This document shows positions 1 through 11,571 of a stretch of 64,000 bases of DNA, in pieces (the first letter of the stretch is position 1; each line of letters starts with the position of its first letter). The notes below the pieces were generated by a model, which was given only the letters and a program-made list of their open reading frames with translations, did not search any database and had not been told where the DNA came from. The position numbers were made by a program, and so were the translations under genes. The DNA is from Apostichopus japonicus (taxonomy: Eukaryota > Echinodermata > Holothuroidea > Aspidochirotida > Stichopodidae): the NCBI RefSeq assembly GCF_037975245.1, contig NC_092577.1, forward strand, positions 25,541,398 through 25,605,397, read 5' to 3'.

Positions 1-500
1 TCCCGAAAATGTCTGCTGCTTTCTCACGTTGGGTCACAACTACAACTAACGATTTCGGGTAGGCCCTTTAATAGCATTGCAATTAGAAGGCTATCGCTCA
101 CATCCTCCCCCCGCATTCTTACTCTTACTAACGAGGTAAGTTCTGTGTACAAACTTATAACCCTGGGTTTATCTGCTCCAGCGTAAAGTTCCCTAAAAAT
201 TTTCGAAGCTCCTCTCCCGTTATCCAGAGCGTCTCTCATAACAAGAGAAATACTCTTTATCGTCCAGGAATTGTATTCATTCTGCAAAGGCTTCATAATT
301 TTTTACCGTATCCACGTTGTTTACATCCGTCGTTACGAGGGTTTGCTTTATTCCCTGCAACCCATATATCCGAGAAATTTAACTTTCCATTGTTCATATT
401 TACGTTCATCCCCATCGAAAATAAGTCTTCCGTAACTTCTATGGAATCCTCTCCTGGGCTCATAACCTGTTGTCGGCGGAGGATCGCCAGGTTGAGTCAT
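1..500 (-). pseudogene. Copia-type retrotransposon Gag fragment, frameshifted
   Basis: Read on the minus strand from an ATG at 500, the first frame has an FDGDERKYEQWKVKF-like stretch typical of the start of Copia Gag (UBN2-type). It breaks at a stop near 345. Homology resumes in a second frame, then a third at 296-24 with LYTELTSL and DSLLIAMLLKGLP, hallmarks of the central gag region. A last shift near 45 leads into a VVVTQREKAADIF-like run that continues off the window edge. Gag packages the element RNA; this copy cannot make a full protein. No protease, integrase or RT lies inside the window, so the rest, if present, is to the left. The family call is fairly secure, the subfamily unknown. 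Confidence 0.6.
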
Positions 501-965
501 GATGGGGAAAAATTGATGATATTCTTAATGAATAGCACGAAGTTAAACTAGCATGGTCGCCATCTTTATTGAACTGTATTGAACGCCCTACATGACACAA
601 CATTGAGATCACATTGTAACAATACTTCTCATAGTTGGTGTGGTTGCATCACATTGACTACATGACCCCTATTGTTCTTTGTTCTTTGTTCACAAAAGTG
701 ATGCGTTTTGTCCATGCCATAGTGTACTTGTAGATCAAAAAGCTATTCAGGACATTTATATTTTCAGAACTATTTCTGGTGAACGAGCAGAAGTCTAGTG
801 TAATGAAGTCATCAAAACCTCATTTCATGTTTGCATTCTTGTTCATTTTGTTTTTGCACTGTTTGGTCATGCTTTGCAAATGTCTAATAAACCTGAAACT
901 CATGACATGATTGCAAACATAAGTTTTAGTACTGTAAATGATATGAAGATTTCTTTGTTTCATAC
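501..965. other. No gene seen
   Basis: AT-rich sequence without a supported gene. It ends in a pyrimidine-rich stretch and CAG at 965-967 that could be the splice acceptor of the integrase-like exon that follows. Confidence 0.4.
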
Positions 966-1313
966 AGATGGGGATTTGTAACACATGGTGGCATCGACGG
1001 TTATTCACGCATGGTTGCGTACGTAAATTGTTCTACGACTAACCAGGCTGAAGTTCAGAGATCGTTTGTGCAAGCTGCCAAAAGGTATGGTCTTTCCTCC
1101 CGTGTCAGGTCAGACTATGGCAGTGAAAACATTGATGTTGCCCTTCTCATGAATTTGTTAAGGGGAAGTGGACGGGGAAGCCACATCACTGGACAGTCAG
1201 TACATAACGAAAGAGTCGAGCGTCTGTGGCGAGATCTTGACAAAGATGTCACTTCAACTTTTTATAAAGAATTTTATAACTTAGAAGACGGAGATGTTTC
1301 AAGAGAAAGATGA
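966..1313 (+). pseudogene. Integrase-core (DDE) fragment of an invertebrate transposon family
   Basis: The frame runs from a candidate acceptor near 967 and starts with a GGIDGYSRMVAYVNC-like segment. It continues with YGLSSRVRSDYGSENIDVA and ends with the block ITGQSVHNERVERLWRD. The aspartates in GGIDGYSR and RSDYGSEN and the glutamate in HNERVERLWRD sit in the order expected of a DDE integrase core (rve type). I recognise this as a multicopy integrase-like family common in fish and marine invertebrates, possibly of the IS3EU type, but I cannot place it firmly. The frame stops at 1313 and downstream homology is degenerate. It is a partial or dead copy. Confidence 0.5.
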
Positions 1314-1630
1314 CAACCTAGAAGCAAAATTGTGTTCTCTCTTGGAGGATAATGGTGAAGAACTGTATCCATGGATGATGTTGACAGTCACTCAATAGAA
1401 GGTCTTGACAACGATCATATGCAGCAACTGAGATATGCAGTGAACAACACCAATGGAGGTAGCGAATTGAAATACAGAAGATGTGTCACCATCCTAAATG
1501 AAATGTTGCGATAAGCTGCAAAAGTGTTTTTCATTGTTTAATCCTTGCCGAAGGAATCTAGGCGATGGTGATGGCGTGCGTGTGTGACGCCTCGGCTTGT
1601 AAACAGAAGGGAAATGCTTGAACTTCAAAC
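1314..1630. other. Degenerate continuation of integrase-like copy, no intact frame
   Basis: Residual acidic coding-like sequence follows the stop, then decays. No supported gene. Confidence 0.3.
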
Positions 1631-2110
1631 TTGCATTGTAGATAGCCCTTGGTGAGTAGATGGTCCCTATTGTTTTTCATGGAGGTCATTTGAGGTCAAC
1701 AGAGGTCAAATTCTGAAAACCTAGTAAACGCTTTATCTCGATAAGTAAAAGTTGGTTAAATTGCAAATGATGATAACCCTTGGTGAGTAGATAATCCCTA
1801 TTGTTTTCAATGGAGGTCAAAATCCATGTAAATGCCATATCTCAAGATATTGTTTTCCATAGAGGTTAAGTTCCCTTGGATCAATTAGAAATAAATATGA
1901 ATAAATATGATCACTTAGGAAGTGAAATATGGTTTGAACTTCAACCTTATACTGAATGTATAAGCATGCATTCATTAATATTCCAATACCTGTGCACTTG
2001 TGGTCATTACAAAAAAAAAAAATCAATATCAAATTCATGCATTATGTATTTCTTGAGTTATCCGTTTTTGAAGAGTTCCAGATTTTGACCTCTGTTGACC
2101 AACGACCGTG
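1631..2110. repeat. AGGTCA-rich dispersed repeat, copy 1
   Basis: It has the recurring phrases 'ggtgagtagatggtccc', 'tgtttttcatggaggtca' and 'gaggtcaacagaggtca', repeated about every 130 bp. The same phrases occur near 23.9, 32.2 and 36.5 kb, so this is a dispersed family. AGGTCA is the nuclear-receptor half-site; any regulatory role is inference. Confidence 0.7.
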
Positions 2111-3260
2111 GAGTAACAGTGTTTTCAAAGTAACCCAGAATTCACCGAACAATATCCAGATTGAATGAAAGTTTCAAGGGAATGGTTGCAGGGGGGGGGG
2201 GGGGAGAAGAACAAAGGAGGCATATATGTCAACATAATTCATGCACTTGGAACCAACAACATTTATGGCACAGGGCAGAACTTATTGGTTAAGAGTTTAA
2301 GGGACTGCATATATGTCATTTAAACCCGAACTTGATCAGTATTCATGGATTGGGTGATTATTAACTTGAGGCTGACACAGAAGTGAAGACTCTTTAATAT
2401 GGGATGATTGTATATTTCATACCATTAAGACTGAAATAGGTAAGGTGAATAATATCATATATGTCCATAATCACTTTAGACTGCAATTACAAGCAAGGCA
2501 TCACAAATACCCCACACATAGGTACACACATACATACATTCAAACATACACACACTCTCATTAGGGAGGTGTTACTTTAGAAGGAGATGCAACGAATATA
2601 TCCTTTGAACCCAACTTGTTGCTGACAGTAATCCTGTTTTTGTTACGCTACTAATACTTCAATAGAACCTCAAGAGGGGTATGCCAACCATACAATACCG
2701 ATTTTCATGACATCATGAAGCTTGAAGCTGAACTACAATACTGCTACCAGCCGTCAGTGGCCAAATTGATAATGAACGCTAGGCAATGCGATAATCACCT
2801 ATCAGAGGTTGTTCAAAATATCATGACAGGAATCAACGTCGTTGACTTATTATGCGAAACTGCGAAATATTGAAAATGTTGCATGAAACAGTACACACGG
2901 GTTCGTGCAGTAGTCTTGTGTACAGATTTAGTTATGTATGTCACAAACGTGAAAGAGCTGCGTAATCTTAATTACTGTTACCGTAACAGCCATTTTAATG
3001 TTGATAGTAGAGATAGCTGTGACCTTGTCAGCAACAAGTCCTGGATCAAATATTGTTTTCTAAACTTTATTGTGCAAGGTTTTGCCATTTCTGAAAAGAG
3101 GTGCTCAAGAAATCTAAAAGGGCCATTCATTAAGATAGGAAACCTGTCAATCACACCTTTGTATGACGGGTGCTTAGTGACGCGTATCTCCTAAAGTAAA
3201 ACCTCCGTACTCTCGTGATTGCATAAGTAACAAAGTCATCAAAAGCAAATGTTGTTTTAG
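2111..3260. other. No gene seen; 14-bp G run
   Basis: Short open frames here show no recognised motif. A run of 14 G lies at 2191-2204 and a CA-rich stretch near 2520-2560. Confidence 0.4.
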
Positions 3261-4391
3261 TCACTTCCTTAATATTTGGTGGCACTGCAACAAATGCTTC
3301 CCTTCATCAGCAGCAACTTGCATAAACACTGCAACTGAATGAATAGAAGTGATCTCAATTATATTAATGGAATGAGTAGTTGTTGAGACAAGGGAAATAT
3401 GACTAACTTCAGCATTTGAAATCTCATCAACAAGAAATTGGTAACACTGGAAGGCAAGAAAAAACTGCCACAAATGTTGGCTGGCAAAATGAATGACATT
3501 GTAACTGCATATCGCAACAGCAGCACTTCGGAAAATATTCAACCCCTCCAAAAGCTTTCAAGTTATTGAGCCCAGAGAAAACAATTGCCCTGAATCAGCA
3601 TTCCAAAAAATCTGTATTGCTAAGAAATTTATCGGCTGGATGACACATGTTTGCCTGAAAAGTCCGAATCATAGATGGCAAATTTAGCATTGCCATGGTT
3701 GAACAAATCTGAACCTATGGAGACTTAGTGCCATGGAACATTTGGATCATTTTACCATTAAAATCCTCATACTTGAAGTAAGAAAAGACCCACAGAGGAC
3801 CAACTTCATAAACACACTCAGGCAGATGTAAAATTTGGTGAAGGTTAGCACTCATGTGTTGTGCACCATATAGAACTACAAACATGCAGCAGAAGTTATT
3901 AATCAACATTTCACTCTTTTTTAATGCAAGCTTGGAAACTGATGAAGAATAAACAGTAATGCTCAAAACACACAGATTCATAAGTACAAGTAAAATAGGC
4001 GCAGAATAAAAAATTGCCAAGTTCGACATTCATTAGCCTTCCAATATTTAAGATTCTCTCTTACTGTTCTTGGAGTCCTTGTGATGTATGAGGGTGGTCA
4101 ATTTCTGTTAACTTTCTGGATAATGAATACCCTTCCTTTGAATAGGTTGTATCAAACCACAAGTGAAGAAGTTTCCTTGCAATACCGAGTAATGCGCAAA
4201 GCATGTAGTATATGCCTGTACCTGTCAATGCCCTTACACATAGAAAGCCAAGAAGGACCTTTTACACCATTTTGTGGTTTGCCCGTTAAAGTAGCATTAG
4301 CACCATCTCTACAAAATTGAGTAAGTGTTGTGTCTGAGGATGGGTTTTCAATATCATATAAATACACCTGTTGCGAGCAGTCCAGATGCAC
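3261..4391 (-). pseudogene. CACTA/EnSpm-like transposase remnant (Tnp2-type)
   Basis: Several minus-strand blocks match the C-terminal half of the transposase of invertebrate CACTA-like elements, in the right order. At 4391-4152 an NGVKGPSWL motif occurs. Near 4110-4040 there is a block like TRTPRTVRENLKYWKANE. At 4029-3715 comes FCCMFVVLYGAQHMSANLHQILHLPECV followed by GPLWVFSYFKYEDFNGK, a conserved C-terminal block. Stops and frameshifts separate the blocks, and the part downstream of GPSWL (usually a DYMH motif) is disrupted. The segment 3551-3261 may be its extreme C-terminus but I do not recognise it. No terminal CACTA repeats were identified. It is inactive. Confidence 0.55.
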
Positions 4392-4902
4392 GCTTCAGTT
4401 CTATTTAACCGTTTGATTTATAATTTTTTAGTATTTAATTTCCGGTCACGCTCAGGAAACAATTACGACATCCTTCACGGTAAGAAGTATTAACCGTTTT
4501 TTCTCAGAAATGCTTGATAGTCTGAAGTTATTATAACGTGTGCTTTCAGTATACTGCCAAAGAAGTAAGTTGTTGTTTTGTATTGATATTTTATGTAGAA
4601 GTAACGGAAAATTTAGTATGTTTAGTTTGGTCTAATTGCACGTTTTTTTTCTGTCCAATGTAGTGCAGGGTTCACTTGCGCGAATTAAAATTATTCTGTT
4701 TATGTATATGTTTATGCATTGATTCGTAGATTGAGGTTTTTGGACATTTATATGTAATTCAAGCATATCTGTCTAGTAGCAAAGTTTAAAGGTTAAGATT
4801 AATTAGTTTTCTCTTTTTTGTTTGATCCAGATTGAATGAAACTTATTGAAATAATAGATCAGATCATACAGAGTATTATTCGAGTTTGTTTACGCGTGGC
4901 AA
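4392..4902. other. No gene seen
   Basis: AT-rich spacer between the CACTA remnant and the LINE. Nothing recognised. Confidence 0.4.
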
Positions 4903-5902
4903 TGTCGGCACAGGCTGATTTATTGAGGGGAATCTCAAAAACCGTTCCCCACGATGTCAATGATATTTTAGGGGGCGGAATAACCACTGTTGAACTTTGG
5001 AGGGCGCTTTCGAAGATGAAGAATGGCAAGTCCCCGGGTTCGGACGGGCTTCCGAGGGAGTTCTACCGAACCTTCTGGGCAATAATAGGACCCGACATCA
5101 GAGCCGTCTTCGAGGACGCCTTCCAAAACGGACTGTTAAACCAAAGTCAACGTCTGGGCATGATTACTTTGCTGCCAAAGTCTGGGGACCCCTTGGATCC
5201 CCATAACAAGCGTCCGATCACCTTGTTAAATGTGGACTACAAGTTGCTGGCTAAGGCCTTGTGCAACCGCCTTGCACTGGCTATGCCGCATCTTGTTGGT
5301 GATCTCCAGACTTGTGCAGTGAAGGGTCATTGCATCCAGCAGAACTTGTGGTTGATGCGCGACTTCACCGACTTTGTTATTGAGCGTGATCTGCCATGTG
5401 CATTGGTGTCTCTGGACCAGCAGAAGGCTTTTGACATGGTGGACCGCGGTTTTTTAATGAATGTATTGGGAGACGTTTCAGTTGCACCCGGTTTTTCGTA
5501 AATGGATTTATGTTTTGTACCAAGAAAGTTTCAGTTCTGTTATCGTAAATGGGTTTTGTTCGGAGGTTTTTAACGTAGAGAGGGGGGTGCGCCAGGGGTG
5601 CCCTCTGTCTCCATTACTTTATGTTTTGTTTAGCGAGTCCCTCTCTCGTCTTTTGGAAAGGGATCCTAAACTTCTTCCATTCGTTGTGCCAGGGGGTGCC
5701 AAAGTGAAATGCGTTCAATATGCAGATGACGTGACATGTGTTGTTTCGAGTCTGGGCTCCTTTCGTGCCCTCTCGCAGGATTTATCTATCTTTGAGAGAG
5801 CTACCGGGGCGAAGTTGAATCCGGAAAAGACAAAGGGCCTTCGCCTTGGTAGCTGGAGATACAGAGACTTACCATTCGGTGCGTCGTGGTCGGATCAGAA
5901 TA
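4903..5902 (+). pseudogene. Reverse transcriptase of LINE copy 1, part 1 (frameshifted)
   Basis: It encodes fingers and palm of a Tx1/L1 reverse transcriptase, which copies element RNA at the nicked target. Motifs in order: GKSPGSDGLPREFYR, LLPKSGDPLDPHNKRPITLLN, CALVSLDQQKAFDMVD (first catalytic Asp), GVRQGCPLSPLLY and CVQYADDVT, with the YADD catalytic pair at 5719-5730. A frameshift near 5460-5490 separates DMVDRGFLMNVL from the following frame. Upstream endonuclease is missing. The frame ends in ASWSDQN, where the nested element begins. Confidence 0.8.
5886..5902 (+). repeat. 17-bp target-site duplication, left copy
   Basis: GTGGTCGGATCAGAATA here is repeated exactly at 8651-8667 and brackets the Jockey-like insertion. 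Confidence 0.92.
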
Positions 5903-6525
5903 ACAAGAATAAGGAATTTCCCCCTGTTCGACCTCGCAAGAGGTCCTACGGGGGATAATATTTAAGTTTTGTAGAATAGACACTTTTTGTCTTTTCTTTC
6001 TAGGGAAAGTTGTCTATTATTCAAACAGGGAGATGCTGAGAAGTGAAGTATTGTTCGATTAACATTGTTAAGAAGCCATAAGTACACAGGAGGTCGGAGC
6101 TGAGGAGCCAATTAGGTATGGATCACTAAAGGGGGAGGAATTTCTAATTAAATGGGAAATAGAAGACAGAGCGGTTTCTATTGTTTGGGTCGGAAGTGGT
6201 TGCTACTTAGAGGGAGTATTGGAGTTGTAATTAGTGTATAAGTACACCTGGAGTTTGGGGGTTAGACCCACTTAGGAAATGGACTTTCTAAAGGGGATGG
6301 GCTTTAGGTAAGAAGTTTGAATACAGAGAGGTGGTGGTTTTTTCGGAAGTAAGTTAATGCTACATTATGTTTCAATAGGAGTTTGTTGATCAGTGGATCA
6401 TTCTCTAGGTTGTTTTGGTATAGTTTGGTATTAAATTCTAAGAGTAGGGTGAATAAGGATTTTGTGTTTCCTGCGAGGAGAACGTGAGAGGTAGCTATAT
6501 AAGAAGGGATTTTTAGGGCAAGTCG

Positions 6526-7560
6526 CTAAGCTGTGGTGTGGATTCTACTTAGGATTTGTTTATTGGAGTCTGAGATGGTAAGCAGAGAGATGCTTCCGTA
6601 ACTGACAATTGGTTTTATTTTGGAATTGTAGATTTGGATAGTGGTTTTCGCAGGGAAATTATACTTATGTGAGAGGATTTGGATGTATTTAAGGTGGGAC
6701 CAGCCACGGCCTGCAGTCCTAATACAGTGTAGGTTAAAGGATACTTTATTATCAAAAGTGATACCAAGGAAGGTTGCATTGGGAGAGGCAGTGATTGGGG
6801 AGTTGAACAGGTTAATTTTGGAAATATGGTTACGGAGTTTTGAGTTTTTAAAGGAGAAATTGACTAAGTTAGATTTTGAGAGGTTTATTTTTATTCTGCA
6901 CATTGAGCACCATTTTTCGAGATGTGTAATTGCTTTTTTGAGGTTTAGTTCCGTTATGTCAATATTTTTACTGGTGCTCCAGATGGCTATATCGTCAGCG
7001 TACTGACTATAGTTGCAATTTGAGAGAGGGGGGATGTTTAGATCATTTACAAACAGGGTGTAGAGGAGGGGACTGAGAACAGCGCCCTGAGGGGTGCCTG
7101 CACGAAGTGGAATAGGGTTTGAATGATGGTTTTTGTAGTACATTTTTGTGTTGCGATCATTAAGGAAAGAGGAAAGAAGTCTGGTGTAATTGGAGGGAAG
7201 ATTATAGTTTAGTAGCTTAATTCTTATGCCGTTGTGCCAGGTTTTGTGAAACGCTCTTTCGGCATCAAGAAAGAGGGCAGTGGTATAATGTTTATTAATG
7301 AAGCCGATTCGGATATCTTCGGAAAGACGAAAAGTTTGATTTAAGGTAGATTTGTGTGTGCGGAAACCTGATTGAGATGGGGAGAAATGATCATTTAGTT
7401 CTAAGTGAGTTCTAGTGCGGTTATCTATTATTCTTTCAAAAATTTGGCCTAGGGCTGGGAGGAGGCTAATTGGGCGGTAGTTTTGGATTTTGGTGTGGTC
7501 TTTATTTGGTTTAGGTATTAGAATCATTTTTGCGTATTACCACGGGGTTGGGAAATAGCC
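6526..7560 (-). pseudogene. Jockey-type reverse transcriptase
   Basis: The open part (7527-6526, 333 residues) starts MILIPKPNKD and continues with YRPISLLPALGQIFERII, SQSGFRTHKSTLNQ, ALFLDAERAFHKTWH, AGTPQGAVLSPLLYTLFVNDL and SQYADDIAIWS. YADD maps to 7003-6992. These are the classical RT blocks of the Jockey group. Just upstream, a conserved GYFPTPW block is in frame but followed by a TAA stop where the family usually has a lysine codon, so the copy is dead. After 6526 the C-terminal homology continues in other frames to about 6000. Confidence 0.82.
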
Positions 7561-8086
7561 CATTCTGAGTAAATCGTTAAAAAGAGGGATAATATGAGAG
7601 TTGATGAAAATTGGTGGGGATTTTTTAAGCATTAGGTAATTAATATTGTCAAGACCAGGGGAGGAGGTATTTTTGCATTTTTTTGTGGCGCTATACCAAT
7701 CGTTTTAGTCTATTTTTTTTAGTAGGGGGATGTTATCGTTGAGATATCCTAAGGGGTTGGGGGTAAAGCTGATTGCATTTCTGCTAATTGTTTGGTCTAT
7801 TTCTTGTTTGAAATTGTTATCGTAAGGGGGGCCATCAAAGATATTAAAAATATTTTTAAAGTGTGATTCAATTAGCTTAATTTGATCTTGTGTATTTCGA
7901 TTCGCATTCGTTTTGGACTCGATTTTGGTCGTCCGCCCAAATTTTTCTATTTATTTGATTTTTAAGTTGGTTAATTTGGGTTTTTAGAGTTGGATCTCGT
8001 GAGATCATATAGGTTCTGCGAAGGCTGCGTCTGAGGTTAATTAGTGTAAGAATATTCCTATTTAGTTTTCGATTTTTGTTTTGTTT

Positions 8087-8590
8087 TTAACGGACAGTGT
8101 TTTTTGAAGGTATTGAAGATATGTGGGCAATGCTGTCACAGTAGTTGTCAATATAATTTAGCTCGTTGTTGTGGTTTTTGTAAATGGGGATAGTGTTATA
8201 TGTTACTAGTTCCTCTTTAAATGTTGTCCAGTCTGTTTTATTGTAGTTATATGTTAAATCGTTATTTTGAATGCGATTTAGGTCTGAGTCTAGCTCAAAG
8301 AGGAGTGAAAGATGGTCACTAATTAGGTTATCTTCTAGGATTTGAGTTGAATGAGTTTTAGTTGCGAGGTGGTTTGAGGTTATGGCGTAGTCCAGTAGTT
8401 CAGTATTATTGTTTATTGGGTTTATCCTAGTTTTGGAATTTTGGTTTATTATAGTTAAGTTGTGTTTATCACACATTTCTAAGAGGGATATGCCCTTTTC
8501 AGTTATTTTGGAGCTGCCAAAAATGATGTGGTGGGCGTTTAGATCTCCTAGTAGAATTGTATTTTTGTTAGAGCATTTTTTTTATTATAT
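8087..8590 (-). pseudogene. AP-type endonuclease, C-terminal part of the Jockey-like LINE
   Basis: A GDLNAHH motif near 8555-8535 and ISDHLSLLFEL, the C-terminal SDH catalytic motif, identify the endonuclease that nicks the target. The N-terminal half is absent because the insertion is 5'-truncated. The linker between this and the RT (8086-7561) is full of stops. Confidence 0.75.
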
Positions 8591-8650
8591 CAGTTGATAT
8601 GGGCTCTCTTGGGGGACTATAATAGCTAATAATGTGGAGAGGCTAATAAT

Positions 8651-8667
8651 GTGGTCGGATCAGAATA
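8651..8667 (+). repeat. 17-bp target-site duplication, right copy
   Basis: Exact repeat of 5886-5902. Confidence 0.92.
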
Positions 8668-9822
8668 TCAACATTAATGGTATATGGTTCGGCTACGATG
8701 CACCTTGTGACGTCACCTGGAACGAGAGGGCTGAGGTATTTGAGAGCAGGCTCGAAGCCTTTGGCACCCGCTGGCTTTCGATCCTAGGGAAAGTCACCGT
8801 AGTTAATCATTTTGTTTCGCCCATCTTGTGGTACCCGGGCGCGGTGTATCCAATTCCGCGTCGCGTCCTGGTGCGGTTGGAGAGAGCGATACTTTCATTT
8901 ATTTGGACGGGTGGTACAGAGCTTGTCAAAAGGGCGGTAATGTACCAAAAACTGGAGAAGGGTGGGTTAGGGGTGGTTCATCTGGGAAGTAAATTTATCT
9001 TTTTGTTATTTAAGCAGTTGTTTGTAGCGGTAACTGACCCACGGTTGCCTTGTTCATATTTTGTACGTTTTTGGGGCGGTTTGCACCTGCGTCGATGGGT
9101 CCCGGCGCTGTTTAGCAACAGAGAACCGCATAGTAGTACTCCAAACAGGGTGGTGCGTGTCATCTGCTCCGCTCTGATTGAGTTGCCCTCTGTTGACCTG
9201 TCACAGCCGGCCCTCGTTCACAGTTCGTTGCGAGATAAGGCCTTGAATGCAACTTTTGTCCAGGGACGTCACTCTGCCGAAGTATGGCGTTCGGTGCATT
9301 CAAGGCTGAATGGTTGCAGGCTCCGTGATCTCGCATGGAGAGTTGGTGACCAACCTAAAAAGATATCATTGGCGATTGGGTGATGGACTGTGCCATAGGA
9401 CCGGCTGTGACAGCTTAGAGAGTACTGCTCATGTTTTTTGGCATTGTTGCTTTGTAGTAAACTTATGGGAGTGGTTCCAGACCTGGACCGACCGTGTTAC
9501 GGGAGACCGTTCATGGTCGGTAGGGCAGGGCTTTATTTTATATGGGGTAGACCCTCCAGTTTGTTCGGTAGCTGTGTTGCACCGCATCATTTTTGTTTGC
9601 TCTATCGTAAAAAAACATGTTTGGCGGAATAGATGTAATTTGGTTTTTAGGGGGAATTTTGCCAGTTGGCAGGCAGTCCTGGAGGCGGTGAAGTCTGACA
9701 TTCGCCTTCAAATTGAAGGCGATTTTCGCCGTTTATCTGGGGCTGCCTTTTTTGGACGCTGGTGTGCTGGGGAGGGGTTTTTCGTTTCGCTGCGTGCGGG
9801 TCGTCCTTTTGTAGGTTTTTGA
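8651..9822 (+). pseudogene. LINE copy 1 ORF2, part 2: RT thumb and C-terminal region
   Basis: It continues the host LINE after the nested insertion with NGIWFGYDAP, TRWLSILGKVTVVNHFVSPILWYPG and LVRLERAILSFIW, which match the equivalent part of LINE D at 55.3-55.6 kb. A frameshift near 9330-9370 leads to 9310-9822. There, a Cys/His cluster (C...C...H....C in CHRTGCDSLESTAHVFWHCC) corresponds to the zf-RVT-like C-terminal domain of Tx1 ORF2. The C-terminus, FFGRWCAGEGFFVSLRAG, differs from that of LINE D. A GC-rich 3' UTR follows to 9982. Confidence 0.75.
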
Positions 9823-10007
9823 ATGTTTCAGTGGGGGGGTTGGGCGTTTTGTCTCTGCAGGTCGGCGGGCGTATGTTTTTTTGGCTCTCTAGACCTGAGT
9901 TTCGTTTGTCAGAATGGGATGGTTCGGTAGTGCCGTTTGGCCGTGACGTTTTGTATCCCGCATGGCGGGTCACGTAAAAAGCCCAAATATATTTGTTTCG
10001 TTGTTGA

Positions 10008-10398
10008 ATTGTTAAGGTTCACAATCACAAGGAACATCACTCGGGGCTTTATCAATTTCGGCGGTAAAACGTACATCGTGATATGCGCACAGTATATTAT
10101 TTTACGTTGGTTGAACGGTAATGTGTCCATCGCATGCATGCATATATGCATAATGACCGACCGTACCAACGCGGACAAAACCGCACACGACGTGCCCGGT
10201 ACGTTTATTCACTATTTTTAATTTTTTTCTGGTCTTTTAAAGCCGAGAAAAGCGATACCAAAAAAATTTCAATTAATTTCACCTCTCATTTTTCACCCAC
10301 GAAACACGAACCAAATAGATTCGTTTCGTGTTAAATTTTTGTTAAGTTCACATTTACCAGGAACATTACTCGGGACTCTATCAATTTTGGCGGTACAA
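10008..10398 (+). repeat. Diverged direct repeat pair (about 60 bp, 327 bp apart)
   Basis: 10008-10070 and 10335-10398 both read ttgttaag(g)ttcaca..., then aggaacat(c/t)actcggg, then tatcaattt(c/t)ggcggta. The first copy starts about 25 bp after the 3' end of LINE copy 1. Origin unknown. Confidence 0.6.
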
Positions 10399-10439
10399 CT
10401 TTCAAAGATAGTTACAGCATATATACACTGCCTCCAAAC

Positions 10440-10720
10440 AAAATCTGTAATTTTACGGTAAAAGTACTGGCAGCTAGGACGCCGGTGCTGTTCTGTAAAA
10501 TAACAGGCCAAAAATCACGGTGTAATACCGCAATTTAACTGCAAAATTACGCGGTGAACAGTAATTTAACAGGGGAAATATGTTATTTAACGGTTACTTA
10601 ACCGTAACGTTATATAACGGTGAAGGGACTGGCAGCCAGGACGCCGGTGCAAATTCTGTAAAATAACAGACAACTAACCCACTGTAAATTAACGGTATAG
10701 GTATAACCACAACACACAGT
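10440..10720. repeat. MITE-like sequence with TTTACGGTAAA-type palindromes
   Basis: Two copies of a block, GGCAGC(C/T)AGGACGCCGGTGC followed by ttctgtaaaataacag, lie at 10469-10502 and 10630-10668 among many acggtaa/ttaccgt palindromes. Similar sequences are common non-autonomous DNA-transposon repeats in fish and marine invertebrates. The family is not assigned. Confidence 0.45.
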
Positions 10721-11570
10721 AGAATACAGGAACACGAATGAAACTGTTTTTACTTATTTTTTTATTATTAACTTCTTTATTAACGATAGTAATGTTATCT
10801 TTTTATAAATAAAGGATACAACTTAAATCTTGCTTGACTGTAACTGTAACTTTTGACAATACCGTACTTTCTTATTACAGAAATGACCAGAAAAACACAT
10901 ACACTACTTATTTTCAAATTATTTCCTCTCAAAACTTACATCCTACCTTTACCTAAGTGACCAACAGGCTTTTTCAATTAATGCTCTGCAGCTTAACTTT
11001 GACAATTCTTAAAAATTGTCCACTACTACAACAACTATAGGCAAAATCATGTCACATGCAATTACATATAGCACAAAAGACAATAAATGCTACAACATAC
11101 TGTTATTTGTGTTCAATTAAGTAACCTACTCATCATGAAACTATAAAACAATGAAACCCCCACTTATTCAGAAGTTTCTGTTAGATGAAATATGAAAAAG
11201 AAATTTTCAGAAAAGTATTATTAAATCCTTTAATGGCTTTCACACATTGCAAAGTTCAACAGAACTAAAAGAGAAAAATCTATTTAACTTCATCAGGGGT
11301 GACGGGGTGATAGACATGTAAAATATTAGGGAGCAATGCCTCTGCGCAGGTGTGGTTTTACTGCACTTCTTTCAGGTCCCTTCTGTGATAGTACACAACA
11401 AGGTAAAAGTTCTATTATGAGCACAACCGCAGACTGCTCCAACACAGGAAAAAGAAGAAACAGCCAGAGCATTTTCCTGACAATGTCTCTGAAGATGTCA
11501 ACTTACACCATAATTGCTAAAACTATATCAAGCATCATAAAAAAAAATCCTAAACTATCTCAACAAACAA
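10721..11570. other. No gene seen
   Basis: AT-rich spacer without recognised motifs or long frames. Confidence 0.4.
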
Positions 11571-11571
11571 G

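Larger units (their letters stand above)
5903..8650 (-). mobile_element. Jockey-like LINE, 5'-truncated, nested in LINE copy 1
   Basis: A minus-strand non-LTR retrotransposon of about 2.75 kb. Its 5' end (8650) lies inside the endonuclease domain and its 3' end (5903) shows no long A tail. The perfect 17-bp duplication on both sides and the 5' truncation are the marks of target-primed reverse transcription that stopped early. It holds an endonuclease C-terminus (8590-8087) and a reverse transcriptase (7545-6526), both with stops. Its base composition is more AT-rich than the host LINE. Confidence 0.85.
4903..9982 (+). mobile_element. Tx1/L1-like LINE copy 1, 5'-truncated, interrupted by a nested LINE
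   Basis: A non-LTR retrotransposon lacking ORF1 and the endonuclease. Homology starts just before the reverse-transcriptase domain and ends with the 3' terminus CACGTAAAAAGC at 9971-9982. It is cut at 5902/8651 by a minus-strand LINE. Removing the insert and one 17-bp duplication rejoins the reading frame exactly. Its 3' UTR differs from that of LINE D (52.9 kb) and matches the fragments at 57.3-57.8 kb, so at least two Tx1-like subfamilies are present. Start position is approximate. Confidence 0.8.

Noticed and set aside
9429-9977. Antisense and overlapping frames in the 3' part of LINE copy 1
   Set aside because: Shadows of the LINE ORF2 C-terminus and its GC-rich 3' UTR.
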